From: SIRX01 sp965214475
GTDB lineage: Bacteria > Actinomycetota > Rubrobacteria > Rubrobacterales > Rubrobacteraceae
DNA length: 64,000 nt
NCBI GenBank assembly: GCA_965214475.1
Contig: OZ243953.1
Location: forward strand, 186,001-250,000
Reading direction: 5' to 3'
The notes beneath the pieces were generated by a model. It made no database searches and was not told where the DNA came from. It worked only from the letters and a program-made list of their open reading frames with translations. The translations under genes were made by a program, and so were the position numbers. Positions within the stretch are counted from its first letter, which is position 1. Each line of letters opens with the position of its first letter. Below, piece after piece: positions 26,619 to 34,242 of this stretch.

Positions 26619-26777
26619 CTACCCCGCAATCGCTCCCAGCATACCCGAGAGGATCGCTGCGAAGACCTGATAGCTCCCGAGTGCGCTGAGCAAGACAAAG
26701 ATGACGATGGTAAATAGCGCTGTTAATCCTATGAATATCCACTCGACTATGCCCTCGGATCCTCCGTTACGATCCAA
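26619..26777 (-). CDS. Small two-helix membrane protein (52 aa)
   Basis: TTG 26777, with AAGG six bases upstream, opens a 52-residue frame ending at TAG 26619. The sequence starts with a polar head (DRNGGSEGIVEW) and continues as two hydrophobic helices, IFIGLTALFTIVIFVLLSAL and VFAAILSGMLGAIAG. It is located upstream of the other small membrane ORF on the same strand, 69 bases apart, suggesting a little bicistron convergent with rapZ. No family recognised. Gap 26778-26877 then holds the promoter region of the following plus-strand gene. Confidence 0.5.
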   Translation of the reverse strand: MDRNGGSEGIVEWIFIGLTALFTIVIFVLLSALGSYQVFAAILSGMLGAIAG

Positions 26778-26877
26778 ACTTAGCCTTCTGTGGTGTACTC
26801 GAAATAAGTATACTTGCCTGCAATGGTCTGGTAAAGCTCCATGATAAGCTCACACTGTACATCGAGAGGAGAGCGGT

Positions 26878-27846
26878 TTGGCTCTAGGAATGTTGGTAGA
26901 CGGCGAGTGGACCACACACGGTATACCGAAGGATGAAGACGGACGTTTTGTGCGCTCGGAAACCAGCTTTCGCGACTGGGTAACGGAGGACGGCAGTAGC
27001 GGCTTCGAGGCGGAGTCAGGACGTTATCATCTGTATGTTGCGTCGGCTTGCCCGTGGGCCCACCGGACGGTGCTCTTGCGAAAGCTCAAGGGACTCGAAG
27101 ATGTCATCTCGCTCTCGATTGTCGACCCTTTTATGGGCTCTGGAGGCTGGGTCTTCTCGGATGCTCCCGGGGCTGTTCCAGACGATGTAAACGGGGCCAG
27201 CTACCTGCGGGAGATCTACCTTATAGCTGACCCTGACTACACCGGCCGGGTTACTACGCCAATCCTCTGGGATAAAGAGAAAGAAACCATCGTCAACAAC
27301 GAGTCGCGCGAGCTGATCCGGATGTTCGACAAAGAGTTCGAGGAGTTTACGACCAGAGACGCGGACTTCTGTCCAGACGAGCTTCGCGAAGAGATAGAAC
27401 GGACAATAGACGAGATCTACGAGCCCGTAAACAACGGCGTATATAAGTCCGGCTTCGCCATGACCCAGTCTGCCTATGATGAAGCCGTAATGGGCCTTTT
27501 CGACGCCCTGGACCACTGGGAAGATGTGCTGGGTGGACGGCGCTACTTGTGCGGCGACCGCATAACAGAGGCCGACTGGTGCATGTTCGCCACGCTCGTC
27601 CGCTTCGACCCCGTCTACCACTACCACTTCAAATGTAACCTCCGGCGCATCTCAGACTACCCAAATCTCGGAGGATATTTGAGGGACCTGTATCAGCAGC
27701 CGGGTGTCGCCGAAACGGTAGACTTCGACCACATAAAACAGCACTATTACATGAGCCACGAGAGCGTCAACCCGACCAGGGTCGTGCCGAAAGGACCCCT
27801 GCTGAACTTGGACGAACCTCACGACCGTGAGGGGTTTTCCGCTTAG
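26878..27846 (+). CDS. Glutathionyl-hydroquinone reductase (Omega-class GST family)
   Basis: Reduces glutathionyl- (or other low-molecular-weight thiol-) quinol conjugates. The 322-residue protein starts at TTG 26878 with GAGAGGAG upstream. The N-terminal thioredoxin-like domain carries the catalytic cysteine in ACPWAHRT (near residue 60), followed by IVDPFMGSGGWVF and the cis-Pro region TTPILWDKE, then NNESRELIRMFD. The C-terminal all-helical domain has DRITEADWCMFATLVRFDPVYHYHFKCN, which is highly typical of the ECM4/YqjG group. Actinobacteria generally use mycothiol, so the physiological thiol is uncertain. Stands alone. Confidence 0.93.
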   Translation: MALGMLVDGEWTTHGIPKDEDGRFVRSETSFRDWVTEDGSSGFEAESGRYHLYVASACPWAHRTVLLRKLKGLEDVISLSIVDPFMGSGGWVFSDAPGAVPDDVNGASYLREIYLIADPDYTGRVTTPILWDKEKETIVNNESRELIRMFDKEFEEFTTRDADFCPDELREEIERTIDEIYEPVNNGVYKSGFAMTQSAYDEAVMGLFDALDHWEDVLGGRRYLCGDRITEADWCMFATLVRFDPVYHYHFKCNLRRISDYPNLGGYLRDLYQQPGVAETVDFDHIKQHYYMSHESVNPTRVVPKGPLLNLDEPHDREGFSA

Positions 27847-28001
27847 AAAGAATCCGGAAAATAGAGACAAAGGAGCCGCCCGGGGAGGATGGGGAGAACA
27901 GGCGACTCCACTACACATTATACACCGGCGAGTAAAACCCAGAGTATATCGTGTTACAGATTGTGTCTTTTGGGCTCTGTTCGTGGGGAGCTGCAACGGT
28001 G

Positions 28002-28086
28002 TGTCGGAGGGGGGACTCGAACCCCCACCCCCTTAACGGGGACTAGGCCCTCAACCTAGCGCGTCTACCAATTCCGCCACTCCGAC
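28002..28086 (-). tRNA. tRNA-Leu (anticodon GAG)
   Basis: On the minus strand GTCGGAG pairs with CTCCGAC as a 7-bp acceptor stem. The anticodon stem CTAGG/CCTAG encloses the loop TTGAGGG with anticodon GAG, reading CUC and CUU. A long variable arm (CCCCGTTAAGGGG type) and the T loop TTCGAGT are present, as expected for a class II leucine tRNA. The discriminator is A and CCA is not encoded. Confidence 0.95.
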
Positions 28087-28157
28087 AAAGCAGCCCAGCG
28101 AGTATAAGGTACGCGTCGGAAAGGGTCAACGATGTTTCCACATAAGGGTCGCCGCAG

Positions 28158-29057
28158 GTGTGTTACTTTCTGCAGGTGAATCTCAAGCGCCTTTTTCTAA
28201 TCGTGCTGGCTGGAGCCGCTGCATTTCTGGCGGTGGTGGCTCTCCGTCGCCGGGGAAGCCTTCGTAAACGAACCGACTGGCCTGTGAACCTGGCGCATCG
28301 GGGCTCTTCCATAGAGACTCCGGAGAATACTCTGGAGGCTTACCGGCTGGCGGTCGAATCCGGAGCCGGTGGGCTGGAGTTAGACGTTCACATGACCCAG
28401 GATGGCGGGCTCGTCGTGATGCACGACGACAAAGTGGACCGTTGCACAGACGGTGCCGGCCCACTGAGAGAGAAGTCTCTCCAAGAGACAAAAGCCCTCG
28501 ACGCCGGATACAACTTTAGCCAAGATGGAGGGGCTACTTTCCCTTATCGTGGTCAGGAATTTCGAATTCCTCGGCTAGAAGAAGTCTTTCAGCAGTTTCC
28601 CAACACGCCGGTAAACCTGGACATCAAAGAAAATCAAGCCGGCTTCGAGAAGGCTGTGCTGCGGAAGATCGAGGAAAGCGGCGCCGAGGACCGCACGTTC
28701 GTCGCTTCACAGAAGCACCGGGTCGTGAGGCGGTTTCGCAAGCTATCCGGTGGCAAAGTTCTTACTTCCTCTTCCCAGCTTGAAGTTGGCATCTTCCTGC
28801 TGCTGAGCCGGCTCTACCTGGAGCGCTTGTTGAGACCGGCTTATGCCGCCCTCCAGGTTCCAACGCGTTACCGGGGCATCGAGCTCGTGACACCGAGATT
28901 TGTCTCTGCGGCCCACAATCTGGGAGTTCGGGTGGACGTGTGGACGATAGATGATTCAGATGAGATGCGTCGGGTTCTGGACCTCGGGGTAGATGTGGTT
29001 ATGACTAATCGTCCGCAGGTGCTGGCGGACGTGCTGAAGCATCGGCGCGAGGTTTAG
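28158..29057 (+). CDS. Membrane-anchored glycerophosphodiester phosphodiesterase
   Basis: Hydrolyses glycerophosphodiesters to glycerol 3-phosphate and an alcohol. An N-terminal hydrophobic anchor (about residues 10-30, RLFLIVLAGAAAFLAVVAL) is followed by a TIM-barrel GDPD domain: NLAHRGSSIETPENTLEAY with the catalytic HR, GLELDVHMTQDGGLVVMHDDKVDRCT with metal-binding Glu/Asp and general-base His, NLDIKEN, and the closing VWTIDDSDEM and DVVMTNRPQ. Start is uncertain between GTG 28158 and GTG 28176; neither has a strong ribosome binding site and either retains the anchor. A single gene after tRNA-Leu, which is on the opposite strand. Confidence 0.92.
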   Translation: MCYFLQVNLKRLFLIVLAGAAAFLAVVALRRRGSLRKRTDWPVNLAHRGSSIETPENTLEAYRLAVESGAGGLELDVHMTQDGGLVVMHDDKVDRCTDGAGPLREKSLQETKALDAGYNFSQDGGATFPYRGQEFRIPRLEEVFQQFPNTPVNLDIKENQAGFEKAVLRKIEESGAEDRTFVASQKHRVVRRFRKLSGGKVLTSSSQLEVGIFLLLSRLYLERLLRPAYAALQVPTRYRGIELVTPRFVSAAHNLGVRVDVWTIDDSDEMRRVLDLGVDVVMTNRPQVLADVLKHRREV

Positions 29058-29168
29058 GCGAAAGACCATTGAAGCCACGAAGGCGATCGCCGTAGTCGGT
29101 TTTATTTCCCTCAGCCTGTAAACTACGCATAGTAAATGCTCGCGAGGACTCCGGGAGGCCGATAAGCA

Positions 29169-30419
29169 GTGATCAAGGAATCAGTGATAAAAGATGCTTC
29201 GCTCGCACAGGAGGGCAACCGCAAGATCGACTGGGCCGCCCAGCACTGCCCCGTCCTGAACACTATCGCCCAAGAACAACTAGCCGACGGCTCCCTAGAG
29301 GGACGCAAAGTAGCCGTTACCGTTCATCTGGAGGCGAAGACGGCGTATCTCGCGGTGCTGCTGCACGAGGCCGGGGCTGAGGTTACTGTAACCGGATCCA
29401 ACCCGCTCTCGACCCAGGATGCCATCTGCGCTGGCCTCGTAGACCGGGGCATTCGGGTATTCGCCACCCACGACCCGAGCGACGAAGACTTCGAGCGCTA
29501 CATCCACATGGCGCTCGAAACCGAGCCTGACTTGCTGCTCGACGACGGCGCGGAGTTGGTGGGACGTCTGATTCAGGACCACCCGGACCTCATAGACAAC
29601 GTCCACGGTGCAACCGAAACCACGACCACCGGAATCCATAAGGTGAAAGCAATGACGGGCGAGGGCGTACTGCCGTTCCCGGTCCTCGGCATCAACGAGG
29701 CGCGCATGAAGCACCTCTTCGATAACCGCTACGGCACGGGCCATTCTTCCATCATCAGCCTGCTGGCGAACACAAACCTCTTCCTGTCGGGCAAGAAGGT
29801 CGTGGTGATGGGATTTGGTTGGGTTAGCCGGGGTCTGGCGAAGTATGCGGCAGGGTTTGGGGCACGGGTCGTCGTTTGCGAGCCAGACCCGATCAAGCTG
29901 CTAGAGGCTTACTCCGAAGGTTACGAGGTAATGAACTCGCTCCAGGCTGCCGAGGTCGGAGAGATTTTCCTGACCGGCACGGGCAACCTGAAGGTGCTAA
30001 ACGGAGAGCACTTCGACCGGATGCAGGACGGTGTGATCCTGGCAAACGCCGGGCACTATGACCACGAGTTCGATATGGCGGTCTTGCGCGAGATGGCCGT
30101 TGAGGAGCGCGAGGTACGCCAGAACATCACCGAATACGAGATGCCGGACGGACGCCGCATACACGCTATAGCGCGAGGAAGATTGCTCAACTCCGGCGCG
30201 GGAGACGGTCACCCGGTCGAGATCATGGATCTCACCTTCGCCTTGCACGCCCTGGGCATCCATCATCTCGCCAGCCACGCGAAAGACTTCGAGCGCGGTA
30301 TCCAGGCGCTCCCACCGGAGATAGACGAGCAGGTCGCCCGCATCAAGCTCGCCACGCTCGGCGTCGAGCCTGAGACGTTGACAGAGGAGCAGAACAACTA
30401 CCTGAATAGCTGGCGGTAG
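29169..30419 (+). CDS. ahcY: Adenosylhomocysteinase
   Basis: Splits S-adenosylhomocysteine to adenosine and homocysteine, clearing the inhibitor of methyltransferases. A 416-residue protein of the usual length, start GTG 29169 with GGAGG ten bases upstream. Motifs are VTVHLEAKTAYL, GATETTTTGIHKVKAM, and the substrate-site INEARMKHLFDNRYGTGHSS, closest to the short thermophile-type enzymes. The NAD-binding loop reads GFGWVSRGLA, in which the third glycine of the normal GYGxxGxG pattern is Ser. The C-terminus EEQNNYLNSWR resembles the Thermotoga-type end. A zinc-ribbon mini-protein follows closely. Confidence 0.95.
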   Translation: MIKESVIKDASLAQEGNRKIDWAAQHCPVLNTIAQEQLADGSLEGRKVAVTVHLEAKTAYLAVLLHEAGAEVTVTGSNPLSTQDAICAGLVDRGIRVFATHDPSDEDFERYIHMALETEPDLLLDDGAELVGRLIQDHPDLIDNVHGATETTTTGIHKVKAMTGEGVLPFPVLGINEARMKHLFDNRYGTGHSSIISLLANTNLFLSGKKVVVMGFGWVSRGLAKYAAGFGARVVVCEPDPIKLLEAYSEGYEVMNSLQAAEVGEIFLTGTGNLKVLNGEHFDRMQDGVILANAGHYDHEFDMAVLREMAVEEREVRQNITEYEMPDGRRIHAIARGRLLNSGAGDGHPVEIMDLTFALHALGIHHLASHAKDFERGIQALPPEIDEQVARIKLATLGVEPETLTEEQNNYLNSWR

Positions 30420-30469
30420 CAGCCAGCCGGCTGCCGGATTTGGATGGTCTTGCAAGAGGAGAAGCCGAG

Positions 30470-30736
30470 ATAACGCGCAAGCTAACCATCCGATACACGG
30501 GTTCTCGCGAATGCCCGATCTGCCAAGGCAAAGGCGACGACGGCGCGGCATGGCGGCCCGTCGAGTGCAAGCGATGTAAGGGTCGGGGTAGGCTCGTTAC
30601 CGACGTAGAGGTAAAGGATTCAGCGGAAGGCAAATTGGCCCGCTCACGATACGATTTCAACGAGCGTGGCGAAGTTTTTCTGCTGGACTTCGATGAAGAA
30701 GAGGAGTTGGAGGTTATTCGCCCTGAAGACCTGTAG
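30470..30736 (+). CDS. DnaJ-type zinc-ribbon mini-protein
   Basis: An 88-residue acidic protein of unknown function with two CxxCxGxG-type knuckles (ECPICQGKGDDG and ECKRCKGRGRL near residues 15-45), the zinc motif of DnaJ-class chaperones, followed by an acidic tail (DFDEEEELEVIRPEDL). The best start is ATA 30470: it has AGAGGAG eight bases upstream and gives TRKLTIRYTGSRECP. TTG 30440 lies in the same frame but has no ribosome binding site. It lies 50 bases after ahcY, so probably cotranscribed, and its end overlaps the convergent gene by 23 bases. Confidence 0.7.
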   Translation: MTRKLTIRYTGSRECPICQGKGDDGAAWRPVECKRCKGRGRLVTDVEVKDSAEGKLARSRYDFNERGEVFLLDFDEEEELEVIRPEDL

Positions 30737-31163
30737 GGTCGACGTGGGCCATCATCCGTAAGCCTTGGGTCAAGACGGCGGAGATGCCTGCTCCCAACAC
30801 ATCGTAGACGGCGGGCCACTCGAAGTACGGAGGGCGGCCTACGTCGTCGAATACTTTGACGTAGCCGCCGGGATCTCCCAGCGCGGCCCAGTCGTAGGCC
30901 GGGGGGAACAGGGCCCATTCGACGGTCGTGGCGGTTGCTGCCATTACGATGGCTGCAAGAACTCTCTGCCAGCCTCCCTTGAAGTCGAGGATAACGGCCA
31001 GCGCTATGAAGACGACCAGACGCACCAGGAGTATCAGGACCTCGCGTCCGTCTCCCGCATAAGCGCTTCGGAAAGAGAAAATGTCGATCCCGAAGCCGAA
31101 CAGCGCGGCGACGAACGCGTAGAATACGGTCATTGCCAACAGAGATTTAGTGCTTTGCTCCAT
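30714..31163 (-). CDS. Hypothetical multi-pass membrane protein
   Basis: A 149-residue protein with four hydrophobic segments: LLAMTVFYAFVAALFGFGI, EVLILLVRLVVFIALAVIL, RVLAAIVMAATATTVEWAL and, near the end, VYDVLGAGISAVLTQGL. Between the last two is an aromatic loop with PPAYDWAALGDPGGYVKVFDD. No family recognised. ATG 31163 lacks a ribosome binding site, but the minus strand has TATAAT seven bases ahead, so it probably has a leaderless mRNA. Convergent overlap with the zinc-ribbon gene by 23 bases. Confidence 0.7.
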   Translation of the reverse strand: MEQSTKSLLAMTVFYAFVAALFGFGIDIFSFRSAYAGDGREVLILLVRLVVFIALAVILDFKGGWQRVLAAIVMAATATTVEWALFPPAYDWAALGDPGGYVKVFDDVGRPPYFEWPAVYDVLGAGISAVLTQGLRMMAHVDPTGLQGE

Positions 31164-31170
31164 AGGTGGG

Positions 31171-31176
31171 ATTATA
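31171..31176 (-). promoter_or_regulatory. -10 box for leaderless membrane-protein gene
   Basis: Reading the minus strand, a perfect TATAAT ends 7 bases before the ATG at 31163. No Shine-Dalgarno is present. No convincing -35 is seen. Confidence 0.45.
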
Positions 31177-31225
31177 TTAGCCGCTTGGTTTATCGGGTTC
31201 TGAAGTAATGCAAACTAGGAAAGAG

Positions 31226-31489
31226 ATGAATCGGGATCTTCCAATACGAAGTAGTGAGGCGCAGACCTTCCGATGGGTGGCCGTAGGCGGGTTTGCTTGT
31301 ACCAGTGTTTTCTTTCTGATCCTTGGTCAGTTTCTGCTCGCATCCATACTTATGGTGATGGGCTCGTCTATGCTCGTGGAGGCAACGAGGTTGGATGAGC
31401 GGTCGGCAATGGGAAAACGGTTGGGCCTGGTCTTTGTGGGAGTCTCTGCACTGCTGGCGGTAATCTACCTTTACTCAACAATCTTTTAG
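31226..31489 (+). CDS. Small hypothetical membrane protein
   Basis: An 87-residue protein starting at ATG 31226, preceded by AGGAAAGAG; ATG 31208 in the same frame is weaker. Three hydrophobic helices are visible: RWVAVGGFACTSVFFLILGQF, LLASILMVMGSSMLVEA and RLGLVFVGVSALLAVIYLYS, separated by short charged loops (RLDERSAMGKR). No family recognised. It lies between two minus-strand genes and appears monocistronic. Confidence 0.6.
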   Translation: MNRDLPIRSSEAQTFRWVAVGGFACTSVFFLILGQFLLASILMVMGSSMLVEATRLDERSAMGKRLGLVFVGVSALLAVIYLYSTIF

Positions 31490-31543
31490 TAGACTTGCTC
31501 TGAATCTCGGTTTTACGAAACTAGGTCCGATATAGTCGGCGAG

Positions 31544-32806
31544 TCAAGAAATCGTTATCTTTATTTTAGAATCTAGTGCGTCCAGTACAGTCCTCACTTT
31601 GAGACGGTTTTTGAACGGGATCACCTCGCCGGCTACAGCACCGGAGAGTACCTGCGATGAGGTTCCGAGGTTCTCGGAGGCGGCGATCACGACCCGGTGG
31701 CCTTTTTCTTCTGCGGCCCGGATCAGGGCTACCCGGTCTACCAACGTCCGCTCAGACCAGAAACCCAGTATCTCCAAATGGATTTCTTCGCCAGACGTGC
31801 CGTGTTTGAGGGTGAAGTCCGGCACGAGGGCGGCTTTTTGTTCCGGAAGCGGCAGTATCCCGGCGCCCGGCTGAAGCTCCCAGCCGCCGGTTTCTTTCGC
31901 CCGCTCCCAGGCCCGAACGAGCGCGCCACGCACGTCGTCCGCCTCCCGGTGTTGTTTTGGGCCGGAGTAGTGGCTCGTAGGGCCGAAAGAATCCGAGTCG
32001 AGTTGCAGGCTCGCCTCTCTTCCGCGCCAGTCTACGATTGCGGAGAGCTTCCAGGGCGCGGTTAGCATCAGGCCTGGTAGGAACTTCGCCAGCCGGAGCC
32101 CGTACTTGCGGGTCGAGCCGAAGATCGAGAGCGGTCCGTCGAGGTGGAGCCGGTAGCCGCGCTCCGTAGTCTCCAACCTGTAGATGAGGTCCATGAACTT
32201 GATGTAGTGGAAGACGAGCCGGGCATCGGCCGTTGGGCCGAGGTCTACGGTCATTTCTCGGGCTGAGTAAAGGATACCCTGCACCTGGGCCACGTTGTAG
32301 CGCTGGAGGAGATCCTGCGCCGATGGCCGGTCGAACTCGCTGAGGACCTGGGCTCCCTGACGGTCGGCGTACATGAGTGCATCGGGTTCCTCTAGGCCGG
32401 TTTCTTTGGCGACCCGCGAAACTACCTGGTCGCGCGTCGCGGTGTCTAATAGACCGGGTTCGGAGACCGGTAACTCCGGCATGGTGGCGGCGAGTTCGAA
32501 GAGGCGGGTGCGGACCGTGTAGGGGTCGGCGGCGGTGGGGGCTGCCCACTCCGCCCGTTCCTCCAGAAGCTTCGCTAGCGCCCGCAGGATCTTGAACCCC
32601 CGGCGCGGGTCGAGGCGTGGTCCCAACACGGCCTCTTTCGCACCCAACTCTTCTTCGAGGTCGGAGCGCGGACGATTTTGGTGTTTGACGTACAGGGCGC
32701 ACAGCTCTTCGGCGACTTCGAGTGCGCGAACATTGTCCGACGAGAGACGGTGGGGCAGGACTTGGCCGCGAGAGAGGCGGGCTATGACGTGTTCGCCCCG
32801 GAGCAC
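31544..32806 (-). CDS. Bax1-like nuclease subunit (DUF790)
   Basis: A 420-residue protein of the DUF790 family, whose archaeal members (Bax1) are the nuclease partner of the XPB helicase in DNA repair. It begins MLRGEHVIARLSRGQVLPHRL, the family's RNA-polymerase-pocket-like opening, and has the Y-N-V-A-Q-V-QG segment RYNVAQVQGILYSA. The C-terminal nuclease-like fold shows LVPDFTLKHG and HLEILGFWSERTLVDRV, consistent with D and E of a PD-(D/E)XK-type centre. GTG 32806 overlaps the XPB stop by one base (TAGTG), so translation is coupled. Function by analogy with archaea. Confidence 0.85.
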   Translation of the reverse strand: MLRGEHVIARLSRGQVLPHRLSSDNVRALEVAEELCALYVKHQNRPRSDLEEELGAKEAVLGPRLDPRRGFKILRALAKLLEERAEWAAPTAADPYTVRTRLFELAATMPELPVSEPGLLDTATRDQVVSRVAKETGLEEPDALMYADRQGAQVLSEFDRPSAQDLLQRYNVAQVQGILYSAREMTVDLGPTADARLVFHYIKFMDLIYRLETTERGYRLHLDGPLSIFGSTRKYGLRLAKFLPGLMLTAPWKLSAIVDWRGREASLQLDSDSFGPTSHYSGPKQHREADDVRGALVRAWERAKETGGWELQPGAGILPLPEQKAALVPDFTLKHGTSGEEIHLEILGFWSERTLVDRVALIRAAEEKGHRVVIAASENLGTSSQVLSGAVAGEVIPFKNRLKVRTVLDALDSKIKITIS

Positions 32807-34173
32807 TAGACGATCCGCTCTCTCCGGCGCCGGGATGAGGATTCCTCGCCGGTGCCGGTGGTTACCAGCTCGTAGAGCGTGGCTTGTTTGCCGTCTTTGG
32901 GACGCAGGATGCGCCCGAGGCGCTGGACGTATTCGCGGTGCGAGGCGCTTCCGGCCAGGATCACGGCGACGTTCGCATCGGGTACGTCTACTCCCTCGTT
33001 CAGCACGTCGGACGCGATGATGGCCCGGTAGCGGCCCTCACGGAAACGGTCCAGGATCTCCTTTCGTTCCCGCGCGGGCGTCTCGTAAGTGATTCCCGGA
33101 ATTAAGAATCTCCTGCTAAGTGCGTACACTTCCTCGACGCTCTTGGTGAAGATTATGCACTTGTCGTCCCAGTGCTGGCGCAGCAGATTTTCTAGCGTCA
33201 CGCCCTTACGCATCGCCCCGGCTTGTATCTCCCGGCGACGGCGGGCGGCCAACAGCGCCTCACGCCCGCCCGAGTGACTCGTTGCGGCGACCAGGATAAA
33301 GCGTTGCCAGTCTTCCGGTGAGCGCATCGAAAGGTGGTGTTTGTGCAAGAAGTCTTTGTAGACGGCTTCGGCCTGGGCGTAATCGAATCTTTCCTGGGCC
33401 GTCAGCTCTATCGGGATGCGGACGAGTTGGTACGGTGCGAGGTAGGTTCCTGCCAGGTCCTCGGGTGAGAGCCGGTAGCAGATCCCACCGACCAACTCCA
33501 GCAAAAGTTTGTGCCTTTCGTCGGGACGCTCGGGCGTGGCGGTGAGGCCCAGAGAGTAAGGCGCGAGCAACATCTTCGGTATGACAGCGTACTTTTCGGC
33601 GGGCAGATGATGCACTTCGTCGTAGATTGCCAGGGCGAATCGGTCCCCGTAGCGTTCGGCGTGGATGTAGGCCGAGTCGTAGGTCGTGACCGTCAGCGGC
33701 GTGACCTCGTGGTATCCGCCGCCGAGCAGGCCAACCTGAACGGAATCCCCGAAGGCGTCCGAAAGCACCGAGTACCACTGCTTGAGCAGGGCGAGGGTGG
33801 GAACTACGACGAGCGCACTACGTTCTACGCGGGATATTGCTTTGACGGCCACAGCGGTTTTACCGGCTCCGGTCGGGAGCACGACTACCCCGCGTAGATC
33901 CCGGCGGCGCCAGGCTACCAGCGCCTCCTTCTGGTACGGGCGTGGTTCCAAGGCGACGCGAGATTCCAAAGAGAGCTTAGTGAAATTGGCGGCGTGGTCC
34001 TTATGCGGTGTCTCCGAGTCGCGTAACTCCAGCACCGCTGCTCGATACGCGCCCGCCGGTGCGCGCCACTGCCGGGTACGGGCGTCCCAAACGAAAGGTT
34101 CCGGAGGCTTGTTGGAAGCGTCTCCGGTGGCGACGAGTGTGCCGGAATCGTAGGATAGCTCGATCATTACCAC
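32806..34173 (-). CDS. XPB/Ssl2-type DNA repair helicase
   Basis: Superfamily 2 helicase of 455 residues, the small XPB form. An N-terminal damage-recognition-like region (residues 1-70) precedes the Q-motif area EPRPYQKEALVAW, Walker A LPTGAGKT (99-106), DEVH box (185-188) and TATP. The second RecA domain has CIIFTKSVEEV, IIASDVLNEGVDVPDANVAVIL and the arginine-finger motif QRLGRILRPK. Paired with the Bax1-like gene, as in archaea. Starts considered are GTG 34173 and ATG 34167; neither has a clear ribosome binding site. Together with uvrA and uvrC, the window encodes two kinds of excision-repair machinery. Confidence 0.92.
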   Translation of the reverse strand: MVMIELSYDSGTLVATGDASNKPPEPFVWDARTRQWRAPAGAYRAAVLELRDSETPHKDHAANFTKLSLESRVALEPRPYQKEALVAWRRRDLRGVVVLPTGAGKTAVAVKAISRVERSALVVVPTLALLKQWYSVLSDAFGDSVQVGLLGGGYHEVTPLTVTTYDSAYIHAERYGDRFALAIYDEVHHLPAEKYAVIPKMLLAPYSLGLTATPERPDERHKLLLELVGGICYRLSPEDLAGTYLAPYQLVRIPIELTAQERFDYAQAEAVYKDFLHKHHLSMRSPEDWQRFILVAATSHSGGREALLAARRRREIQAGAMRKGVTLENLLRQHWDDKCIIFTKSVEEVYALSRRFLIPGITYETPARERKEILDRFREGRYRAIIASDVLNEGVDVPDANVAVILAGSASHREYVQRLGRILRPKDGKQATLYELVTTGTGEESSSRRRRERIV

Positions 34174-34242
34174 AAAGCATACCCGAGCCCCACCCGACTC
34201 TCAGCGGTAAACTGCGCGGGATAGCGAAAGGAGGCCCCGACA

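Noticed and set aside
29058..29168. SAH riboswitch in front of ahcY
   Set aside because: The 111-base leader does not show the conserved core I would expect; only short GC-rich pairings are present.
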